Shown here: one piece after another, positions 8,253 to 13,936 of the stretch
How positions within the stretch are numbered: position 1 is the stretch's first letter
How the letters are laid out: every line of letters begins with the position of its first letter
Assembly: GCA_028691155.1 (NCBI GenBank)
Contig: JAQUZV010000020.1
Location: 1 to 15,723, forward strand
Length of the DNA: 15,723 bases
Direction of reading: 5' to 3'
From: Victivallales bacterium
Lineage (GTDB): Bacteria > Verrucomicrobiota > Lentisphaeria > Victivallales > SZUA-371
Notes under the pieces: generated by a model
Told to the model about the DNA's origin: nothing
What the model saw: only the letters and a program-made list of their open reading frames with translations
Database searches by the model: none
Position numbers and translations under genes: made by a program

Positions 8253-8281
8253 TTTGCATTTTCATTTCCCGACGCTAAATT
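8253..8281 (+). promoter_or_regulatory. Candidate promoter of the grpE-dnaJ operon
   Basis: TTTGCA (8253-8258) and TAAATT (8276-8281) are 17 bases apart, each matching the sigma-70 consensus at four of six bases. The start would fall near 8288, within the TTCACCGGAAA copy, leaving a leader of about 110 bases. A second, weaker possibility is TTGAAG (8344-8349) with TATTAT (8365-8370), whose 15-base spacer is short. Confidence 0.3.
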
Positions 8282-8368
8282 ATCAGTTCACCGGAAAGGT
8301 TCCGGCGGCGTCAATCCCGCTTAATGGACTATGATCCAGCTTTTTGAAGACGCCGTAAAAAAATTATT

Positions 8369-8383
8369 ATCAATATTATTGAT
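8369..8383. promoter_or_regulatory. Fifteen-base dyad upstream of grpE
   Basis: ATCAATA-T-TATTGAT is a perfect dyad with seven-base arms, ending just before the grpE ribosome binding site AAGGAG (8385-8390). Its position suits an operator or an mRNA-structure switch for the heat-shock genes. The sequence is AT-rich, so chance is possible. Confidence 0.35.
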
Positions 8384-8400
8384 TAAGGAGTTGACATATC

Positions 8401-8997
8401 ATGACCAGAGGTAAAAAACGCCGGGAAGAATCTTGTGAACCGATTGAACCGGTAACGCCGGCAACTGCCGCCGAATCCCGGAATTCCAGTGTCGAGATGG
8501 CGGAAGACACCGCGGTAACCGTGGAACCGGCAGCGGAAATCACCCGCCTGGAAACGGAACTGGCGGCCGCCAATGACAAAATTCTGCGGACTCATGCCGA
8601 ATTCGACAATTTCCGTAAACGCACTTTCAAGGACATCGCCAACACCCGGGCCATGACCCAGGCGGATACCGCACTGCCGTTCCTGCATCTGTTCGACAAT
8701 GTGGCCATGGCCATCGCTTCGGCGGAACAGGCCACCAATATGGAAGCCATCATGCAGGGACTGCGTATGATCGTCGGCGAATATGAACGCGCCATCGGCG
8801 ATCTCGGCATTACCAAAATCGATGCGGTCGGGAAAAAATTCGATCCGACTGTCCATGAAGCCATCGCCCATGAACCGTCGGACGAAGTTCCCGAAGGCGT
8901 AGTTCTCAAGCAATGGAACTGCGGTTATAAGCTCGGGGAACGACTGTTGCGTCCCGCCCGGGTGGTCGTCAGCAGCGGCCCCGAACAAAGCAATTAA
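8401..8997 (+). CDS. grpE: Nucleotide exchange factor GrpE
   Basis: A 198-residue cytoplasmic co-chaperone that releases ADP from DnaK. A charged, poorly conserved N-terminus (1-45) leads into the long dimerising helix (about 46-85) with the hallmark HAEFDNFRKRT (65-75). The C-terminal beta domain has the family signature from FDPTVHEAIAHEPS (147-160) through VLKQWNCGYKLGERLLRPARVVV (168-190), including GYKLGERLLRPA. AAGGAG (8385-8390) stands ten bases before the ATG. dnaJ follows after 12 bases, so the two are co-transcribed; dnaK is not in the window. Confidence 0.97.
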   Translation: MTRGKKRREESCEPIEPVTPATAAESRNSSVEMAEDTAVTVEPAAEITRLETELAAANDKILRTHAEFDNFRKRTFKDIANTRAMTQADTALPFLHLFDNVAMAIASAEQATNMEAIMQGLRMIVGEYERAIGDLGITKIDAVGKKFDPTVHEAIAHEPSDEVPEGVVLKQWNCGYKLGERLLRPARVVVSSGPEQSN

Positions 8998-9009
8998 AGG
9001 TAAAGAATC

Positions 9010-10167
9010 ATGGCTACCGATTATTATGAGCTGCTGGGCGTAGCCAAAAACGCCTCGGCCGCCGAAATAAAAAAAGCTTACCGCAAAATGGCGGTGAAAT
9101 ACCATCCGGATAAAAATCCCGGCAATAAGGAAGCGGAAGAAAAATTCAAGGAGATCGCCCATGCCTACGAAGTGCTGAGCGATCAGAAGAAACGTGCCCA
9201 GTATGACCAATTCGGTCCGGAAGCGTTTTCGCGGGCCTCCGGTCCCGGCGGCGCCGGCCCCGGCGGCATGGGCGGCTTCAACGATCCGTTCGATATCTTC
9301 AGTCAGGTTTTCGGCGGGTCCGGCGGCAGTATTTTCGAAGACCTGTTCGGCGGCGGCCGCCGTTCCTCCGGCGCCAACACCCGCCGCGACGGCTCCGATC
9401 TGCGCTACGATCTGGAGATCGATTTTGAAGACGCCGTATACGGCGCCGACAAGAAAATCACCATTCCGCGACTCAACACCTGCCAGAAGTGCAAAGGTTC
9501 CGGCTGCGAACCCGGTTCGTCGCGCGTCCGTTGTCCGCGTTGCAACGGCACCGGTCAAATTTCCATGGCCCAGGGTTTTTTCAGTATCCGGCAGAGTTGT
9601 CCCAACTGCGGCGGCACCGGTCAGATCATCAAGAATCCCTGCCAGGCCTGTCACGGCGAAGGTCGGGTCAGAGTGGAAAAAACCCTCCAGATCCATATTC
9701 CGCCCGGCGTGGATACCGGCTCCCGGCTCCGGGTTTCCGGTGAAGGCGAAAGCGGCGGTCCCGGCGGTCGCGCCGGCGATCTCTATGTGGTAATCCACGT
9801 CCGACCGCATGACGTCTTCGTCCGCGAAGGCAACGATGTGTTGTGCGAAGTGCCGATCGATTTTGTCACCGCCGCCCTCGGCGGCATCATCGAAGTGCCG
9901 ACCATCAGCGGCACCGCCAAGATGAAAATCCCCGAAGGCACCCAGAACGGCACCATTTTGCGCCTCAAGGGCAAAGGCATTCCGGCCTTGCGCGGCGGCA
10001 GCCGCGGTGATCAGCACGTCAAGATTTTTGTGGAAGTGCCGCGCAACCTCAACCGGGAACAAAAAGAGGCGCTGCAGAAATTCCGTACCGCCTGCGGCAA
10101 CGAGAAAATTCATCCCATGCGGGATTCTTTCCTCGAACGCGCCAAACGGTTTTTCGGCGGCCAATAG
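9010..10167 (+). CDS. dnaJ: Chaperone DnaJ (type I Hsp40)
   Basis: A 385-residue co-chaperone that delivers unfolded proteins to DnaK and stimulates its ATPase. The J domain (4-70) has the HPD triad at 32-34. A Gly/Phe-rich linker (78-118) follows. The zinc-binding domain has four CxxC pairs at 158/161, 175/178, 197/200 and 211/214, each in a CxxCxGxG context, and two C-terminal substrate-binding beta domains run from about 222 to 350. All parts of a type I DnaJ are present and length is normal. AAAGG lies just before the start, in the 12-base gap after grpE. Confidence 0.97.
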   Translation: MATDYYELLGVAKNASAAEIKKAYRKMAVKYHPDKNPGNKEAEEKFKEIAHAYEVLSDQKKRAQYDQFGPEAFSRASGPGGAGPGGMGGFNDPFDIFSQVFGGSGGSIFEDLFGGGRRSSGANTRRDGSDLRYDLEIDFEDAVYGADKKITIPRLNTCQKCKGSGCEPGSSRVRCPRCNGTGQISMAQGFFSIRQSCPNCGGTGQIIKNPCQACHGEGRVRVEKTLQIHIPPGVDTGSRLRVSGEGESGGPGGRAGDLYVVIHVRPHDVFVREGNDVLCEVPIDFVTAALGGIIEVPTISGTAKMKIPEGTQNGTILRLKGKGIPALRGGSRGDQHVKIFVEVPRNLNREQKEALQKFRTACGNEKIHPMRDSFLERAKRFFGGQ

Positions 10168-10221
10168 TCAATGACGGCGGCAACGGTTCGCGCCGCGGCC
10201 GCCATTTCAGGAATTCATGCC

Positions 10222-10698
10222 ATGGCAAAACAGAAACAAGGCCCTTCCGGTGACAACACCATCGCCCGAAACAAAAAGGCGCTGCACGATTATACCGTCA
10301 TCGAATCCTGCGAAGCGGGCATTGCGCTGCGCGGCACCGAAGTAAAGAGCTGCCGGAATGCGGGAGTATCGCTGGTCGACGCCTTTGTCCGGATTGAGAA
10401 AGGCCAGGCCTGGCTCTATAACGCCCATATCGCCCCGTACGAATTCGGCAATCTCTTCAATCATAAGCCGAAATCCACCCGGCGGCTGTTGCTGCACAAA
10501 CGCGAAATTCTCAAATTGTCCCAGCAGGTCAAGGAAAAAGGATATACCATCGTTCCCTTGAAATTTTATTTTAAAAGCGGCCGGGTCAAGGTCGAAATAG
10601 CCATCTGCAAGGGCCGTACTTTCGAAGACAAACGCGACGTGTTGCGTCTGAAACAGGATGCCCTCGACGCCCGCCGCGCCATCGGCCGACGCCGGTGA
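10222..10698 (+). CDS. smpB: SsrA (tmRNA)-binding protein SmpB
   Basis: A 158-residue RNA-binding protein that brings tmRNA to stalled ribosomes for trans-translation. Family blocks seen are IARNKKALHDYTVIESCEAGIAL, GTEVKSCRNAGVSLVDAFV, NAHIAPYE, the loop HKPKSTRRLLLHKREI, PLKFYFKSGRVKVEIAICKG and a basic tail after DKRD, which in the family enters the mRNA channel. The frame is open from 10171, but the preceding 17 residues are Ala-rich and unlike the family. The ATG at 10222 has AGGA about ten bases upstream and gives the usual MAKQK start. It follows dnaJ by 54 bases. No tmRNA gene is visible in the window. Confidence 0.95.
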   Translation: MAKQKQGPSGDNTIARNKKALHDYTVIESCEAGIALRGTEVKSCRNAGVSLVDAFVRIEKGQAWLYNAHIAPYEFGNLFNHKPKSTRRLLLHKREILKLSQQVKEKGYTIVPLKFYFKSGRVKVEIAICKGRTFEDKRDVLRLKQDALDARRAIGRRR

Positions 10699-10735
10699 TC
10701 CGGTCGCGTCAATCCCCAGCCAGCGAGGTAGCGCA

Positions 10736-12112
10736 ATGAATCAGATTTATCACGATCTGCTGCAACGGCAGCAAGAGTATTTTCACCGCGGCACCACCCG
10801 TTCCGCCGCCTTCCGTCTGGAACGCCTGAACGCGCTGCATGACGCCATCCGCCGTCGGGAACCCATGCTCATGGACGCACTCCGACGCGATCTGGGCAAA
10901 TCGGCCGGGGAAGCATTGTTGTCCGAAATCGGCATGGTCTATGAAGAACTCAAGTTGTTCCGTCGCCGCCTGAACCGCTGGATGAAACCGCGTCGCGCCG
11001 CCATCGCCCCTGCCAACTGGCCGGCCGCCGGCAGCATCTACCCGGAACCTTATGGCTCCGTCCTGATCTTTTCCGCCTGGAATTATCCGTTCAATCTGGC
11101 GCTGATCCCGCTGATCGGCGCGATTGCCGCCGGCAACTGCGTGATTCTGAAGCCGTCGGAACTGGCGCCGGCAACTGCCGCCGCCGTCGCCTCGCTGATA
11201 CGCGAAGTCTTCGTCCCGGAACATGTTGCCGTCTGCGAAGGCGGACCGGAAACCGGGGAAGAATTGCTGCGTGAACGCTTCGATCTGGTCTTCTTCACCG
11301 GCAGCAGCGCCACCGGACGCCGGGTCTATAGCCGGGCGGCGGAACAGTTGACACCGGTGATTCTGGAACTGGGCGGCAAGAGTCCGTGCATCGTCGACGA
11401 GGATGCCATGGTTTGGCTGGCCTCCCGACGCATTTGCTGGGGCAAGTTCCTCAACGCCGGGCAGACCTGCGTGGCCCCCGACTATCTGTTGCTGCACCGC
11501 GACGTCAAGAAGCGGTTTCTGGAGACCATGCAGAACAGTCTGCTCCGCCAGTTCGGTCCCGATCCGAAAACCAGTCCGGACTACCCCCGCATCATCAATG
11601 AACGTCATTTCGATCGACTGGCCGCATTGCTTGACTCGGGAAAGGCCGTCATCGGCGGCCAGACCGATCGCGAGCAGAAATATATCGCGCCGACGGTCCT
11701 GGACGAGGTCAGCCCCGACAGCCCGGTCATGACCGAAGAAATCTTCGGGCCGATTCTGCCGATTATCGAATTCACCCATTTGGAAGAAGCGCTGAATTTT
11801 GTCAATCAACGGGAAAAGCCGCTGGCACTGTACTATTTTTCCCGTTCGCACCAGAAGCAACGGCAAGTCATCGACGCCACGTCATCGGGCGGTGTCTGTA
11901 TCAATGAAACCGTTGTGCATCTGGCCAATCCGTCGCTGCCGTTCGGCGGAGTGGGTCACAGCGGCATCGGCTCCTATCACGGGGAACACAGCTTCCGGAC
12001 CTTTTCCCATGAAAAACCGGTGCTGTTCAAGCCGGACCTGCCGGATCTGCCATTGCGCTACCCGCCTTATACCAAGAGAAAAATGCGGCTGCTGCACTGG
12101 ATTTTCCGCTAG
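10736..12112 (+). CDS. Class 3-type aldehyde dehydrogenase (NAD(P)-dependent)
   Basis: A 458-residue enzyme that oxidises aldehydes to acids. Catalytic and cofactor features, counted from the ATG at 10736: Asn116 in SAWNYPF, the cofactor-binding Lys139 in ILKPSE, FTGSSATGR (187-195), the general base Glu211 in LELGGKSP, and the nucleophile Cys245 in FLNAGQTCVAPDY. EEIFGPILP and the late LPFGGVGHSG block complete the set. The short length and the GQTCVAPDY form point to the ALDH3-like branch (fatty or aromatic aldehydes). The frame is open from 10658, but that part overlaps smpB in another frame; 10736 has GCGAGG (10723-10728) upstream. The C-terminus is basic and aromatic (KRKMRLLHWIFR) and might touch membranes, as in some ALDH3 enzymes. 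The gap after smpB is 37 bases, so the two may be co-transcribed. The substrate is not evident. Confidence 0.93.
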   Translation: MNQIYHDLLQRQQEYFHRGTTRSAAFRLERLNALHDAIRRREPMLMDALRRDLGKSAGEALLSEIGMVYEELKLFRRRLNRWMKPRRAAIAPANWPAAGSIYPEPYGSVLIFSAWNYPFNLALIPLIGAIAAGNCVILKPSELAPATAAAVASLIREVFVPEHVAVCEGGPETGEELLRERFDLVFFTGSSATGRRVYSRAAEQLTPVILELGGKSPCIVDEDAMVWLASRRICWGKFLNAGQTCVAPDYLLLHRDVKKRFLETMQNSLLRQFGPDPKTSPDYPRIINERHFDRLAALLDSGKAVIGGQTDREQKYIAPTVLDEVSPDSPVMTEEIFGPILPIIEFTHLEEALNFVNQREKPLALYYFSRSHQKQRQVIDATSSGGVCINETVVHLANPSLPFGGVGHSGIGSYHGEHSFRTFSHEKPVLFKPDLPDLPLRYPPYTKRKMRLLHWIFR

Positions 12113-12219
12113 CCGGACCAACATGAATTCCACCCGCAAAGAACACAAGGGGAAGCGAAAAGACGCATGGGTCTTTGGCATTTTCCGTCACCATCATCAC
12201 CACATGGACACATCCCGCA

Positions 12220-12906
12220 ATGACCGTTTCCAAGGAAGAATTTATCGTCTGGGCCGGCCCCAAGCCCCCCCAGTTATTGCATGAAGGCAAAATCGTAACC
12301 CCGCCGCACGGCTGGATGATGGTACCCTCCGGAGACGCCGGGCTGACCCGGCGGCTCAAAACCACCGGCGATTACTGGCTCATGGTACACCGCCGCCGCA
12401 ACCGCATCGAAGCCACCGGAGTATGGCTCGACGCCACGGTTGCCGCCGCCGTCAGGGAACAATTGACGGCGGAGCGTTCGGCTCCGGCCTATCGGAAAAA
12501 ACTGGCCGACAGCCGCAGATATCGAGCCGCCAAACAGGAACAATATACGACGGAGTTCCGCCGGGCCATCCTCGTGTTTCTCGCCTTTGCTCCCCGCTGG
12601 AACGCCATGGCCGAACAACGGGCCGACGCGGTAACCCGCCATGCCGTCCCGGTCGGCAGCGGCACCGTGGCCCGCACCCGACGCATTCCGGTGGAACGAC
12701 GGGCCGAAGCCGCCGTCATCGCCTGGATGCGCCATCAGACGACCGCCTACGATCAGATGTCCATTGCCAGCGTCAAGGGAGAACGGCGGGAAGTACGCCG
12801 GAAACTGGCGGAACGTTCGCGGCAGTTGCTGCAGCAATACCGCACCGGAACCGAGGTCGATGCCGACCGCTGTCCCCTGGCCCGGGCGCTGCAACAACGG
12901 CCGTAG
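12220..12906 (+). CDS. DUF2293 domain protein, function unknown
   Basis: A 228-residue basic protein. The N-terminal part (EEFIVWAGPKPPQLL, then GWMMVPSGDAGLTRRLK and YWLMVHRRRNRIEATGVW) is followed by an Arg/Lys-rich helix. The C-terminal part contains AVIAWMRHQTTAYDQM and a following Arg-rich helix (VKGERREVRRKLAERSRQLL). The AxxAxxRHxxTxYD pattern is my basis for placing it in DUF2293, whose role is not known. The high Arg content would suit nucleic-acid binding, but that is inference. The ATG at 12220 lacks a good ribosome binding site. A TTG at 12175 in the same frame is the only earlier start, and AAGGGGAAG (12148-12156) is too far from it, so the exact start is uncertain. It follows the aldehyde dehydrogenase by 107 bases and converges on the AIM24 gene. 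Confidence 0.7.
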   Translation: MTVSKEEFIVWAGPKPPQLLHEGKIVTPPHGWMMVPSGDAGLTRRLKTTGDYWLMVHRRRNRIEATGVWLDATVAAAVREQLTAERSAPAYRKKLADSRRYRAAKQEQYTTEFRRAILVFLAFAPRWNAMAEQRADAVTRHAVPVGSGTVARTRRIPVERRAEAAVIAWMRHQTTAYDQMSIASVKGERREVRRKLAERSRQLLQQYRTGTEVDADRCPLARALQQRP

Positions 12907-12953
12907 ATGGAACGGCAATGTCGCAGTCCCTCAACCGAGAACCGTGCGGCAAA

Positions 12954-12974
12954 CCCGATTAACCATTCATCGGG
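12954..12974. terminator. Weak hairpin between convergent genes
   Basis: CCCGAT (12954-12959) and ATCGGG (12969-12974) form a six-base stem with a nine-base loop in the 74-base gap between the DUF2293 gene and the convergent AIM24 gene. It has no clear T run on either side, so it is only a possible transcript end. Confidence 0.25.
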
Positions 12975-12980
12975 GAGATT

Positions 12981-13679
12981 TCAATCATTCGACCGATTCT
13001 GAAAATAGACCTCTTCATAGGGCTGAATGACCACAAAACCATCGCCTTCGAACAACATCTGGATGGATTCGCCGCTGCCGCGCCCGAAAAAGGTCTTTAA
13101 ACTGATATCGGTCTTCAACTGCGGCGAAAGCGAACCGGACCACGCCACCGTGGCATTGGGGTCGGTCGAGAGCGGATTGTCCGGAGTAACCCGCAACGTC
13201 AACGGCGCCCGATGGGTGGTAATCGCCACCATGCCGCATCCTTCGAGTTTGACGTTGAACAAACCGCCCGCCATTATCCCGGTAATCCGCCGCATCATGG
13301 TAATATCCCAGCGGATGGTCGGTTCGAAAGCCAGCAGGTCGTTACCGTTCACATAGAGGGTTTCGTTCTGCAACTTCAGCACGGTCACCTGTTTGCCGCA
13401 ATCCGCCAGATAAACCTGTCCCTGGCCCGAAGCTTTGGTCAGCCTCACCCCTTCCCCGGTCAGTTTCTTCTTGAGCAACCGGCCGAGACCATGTTCCAGA
13501 ATGCCTTCGCGGACAAATTTCACCCGCCCGCGATATGACACCATCGACCCCATTTTGGTCCAGACTTCGCCATCGAGGTTGATTTCCAGCATCCAGTTGC
13601 TTTCCAGTTCGAATACTCCCTGGCCGCGGTCCTGCTGTTCCGAAGCGGAAATAAAGTTTTTCAACGAATAGTCGGACAT
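12981..13679 (-). CDS. AIM24 family protein (DUF124/TIGR00266-like)
   Basis: A 232-residue protein rich in beta strands. Features of the AIM24/DUF124 family seen are VWTKMGSMVSYRGRVKF early on, the central GGLFNVKLEGCGMVAITTH block, and a C-terminal stretch with ATVAWSGSL and GEGDGFVVIQP-like repeats (FEGDGFVVIQPYEEV). No signal peptide or membrane helix is visible. Bacterial members are of unknown function; the yeast relative is a mitochondrial inner-membrane biogenesis factor. The frame is open from 13778, but MSDYSLKNF at 13679 is preceded by a strong ribosome binding site, so I take the shorter form. It lies downstream of flotillin on the same strand, separated by 257 bases with two hairpins, so it probably has its own promoter. 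Confidence 0.85.
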   Translation of the reverse strand: MSDYSLKNFISASEQQDRGQGVFELESNWMLEINLDGEVWTKMGSMVSYRGRVKFVREGILEHGLGRLLKKKLTGEGVRLTKASGQGQVYLADCGKQVTVLKLQNETLYVNGNDLLAFEPTIRWDITMMRRITGIMAGGLFNVKLEGCGMVAITTHRAPLTLRVTPDNPLSTDPNATVAWSGSLSPQLKTDISLKTFFGRGSGESIQMLFEGDGFVVIQPYEEVYFQNRSND

Positions 13680-13684
13680 CTGTT

Positions 13685-13692
13685 CTCTCCTT
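13685..13692 (-). promoter_or_regulatory. Ribosome binding site of the AIM24 gene
   Basis: AAGGAGAG on the minus strand ends five bases before the ATG at 13679. It fixes that start against the open frame that runs on to 13778. Confidence 0.75.
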
Positions 13693-13852
13693 GTGGTGAG
13701 GCGGTAATTATTGCCGGAGTGCCAAGACAAATATCGCCGCCCCGTTGCCGTTTTCGGCGGACAGTTCCAGCATCGCAACGCGGTAACGATATTGCAAAAT
13801 GGGGATAGAAATAAATTTAAACGGCCCCAACACAGTCAAAATAGGAAAGGTC

Positions 13853-13879
13853 GTCCGGAGGCAAGCCCGGCCTCCGGAC
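13853..13879 (-). terminator. Second hairpin of a tandem terminator downstream of flotillin
   Basis: GTCCGGAGGC (13853-13862) and GCCTCCGGAC (13870-13879) form a perfect ten-base GC-rich stem with a seven-base loop. On the minus strand it is followed by a T-rich run (CTTTCCTATTTT), as in an intrinsic terminator. It begins about 58 bases past the flotillin stop. The plus strand has no T run after the stem, which supports the minus orientation. Confidence 0.6.
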
Positions 13880-13890
13880 CTTAAAATCAT

Positions 13891-13918
13891 GGGATCCGGT
13901 CTTGTCCCGCCGGATCCC
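13891..13918 (-). terminator. First hairpin of a tandem terminator downstream of flotillin
   Basis: GGGATCCGG (13891-13899) and CCGGATCCC (13910-13918) form a perfect nine-base stem with a ten-base loop, 18 bases after the flotillin stop. On the minus strand it is followed by ATGATTTTAA, a poor T run, so alone it may stop transcription only partly or protect the mRNA end. Confidence 0.5.
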
Positions 13919-13936
13919 CGCAGTAATTTACCGCCG

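Larger units (their letters stand above)
8127..8297. repeat. Eleven-base inverted repeat in the divergent control region
   Basis: TTCACCGGAAA occurs on the plus strand at 8287-8297 and on the minus strand at 8127-8137, an exact 11-base inverted pair about 150 bases apart. Each copy lies at a promoter-like element and reads in the direction of transcription. A related palindrome, ATTTCCGGAAAT, sits at 8148-8159, and the plus copy is itself part of a hairpin (CCGGAA 8291-8296, TTCCGG 8300-8305). It may be an operator pair for one regulator acting on both operons. Confidence 0.45.
8061..8400. other. Divergent intergenic control region (ychF / grpE)
   Basis: A 340-base region without a credible gene. 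It is clearly richer in A and T than the flanking genes, especially at 8220-8285 and 8356-8384. It holds two promoter-like elements facing opposite ways, the TTCACCGGAAA inverted pair, the 8148-8159 palindrome, a CCGGAA/TTCCGG hairpin at 8291-8305 and a 15-base dyad close to grpE. I looked for the CIRCE element (TTAGCACTC-N9-GAGTGCTAA) expected for HrcA control of grpE and did not find it. A 63-codon frame at 8133-8324 has no sign of being real. Confidence 0.7.
13680..13936. other. Intergenic region between flotillin and the AIM24 gene
   Basis: It holds the tandem hairpins (13853-13918) and an AT-rich stretch (13780-13850). On the minus strand TTGACT, within the T-rich run after the second hairpin, could be a -35 for the AIM24 gene, but no good -10 lies 16-18 bases from it. 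I see no gene here. Confidence 0.5.

Noticed and set aside
8133..8324. A 63-codon frame in the divergent control region
   Set aside because: No ribosome binding site or conserved look is seen, and it runs across the candidate promoter and inverted repeats.
8383..10164. A 593-codon open frame on the minus strand
   Set aside because: It is antisense to grpE and dnaJ, both certain genes, and its product resembles no family. It arises from GC-rich codon bias.
10168..10221. A GGCGGC/GCCGCC pairing in the dnaJ-smpB gap as a terminator
   Set aside because: The stem is short with a long loop and no T run. It is simply GC-rich sequence inside a likely operon.
12123..12284. A 53-codon frame with five histidines in a row (RHHHHHM)
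   Set aside because: It resembles a metal-binding peptide or an affinity tag, but it has no good ribosome binding site, overlaps the DUF2293 gene in another frame and is best explained by repeated CAT/CAC-like triplets.
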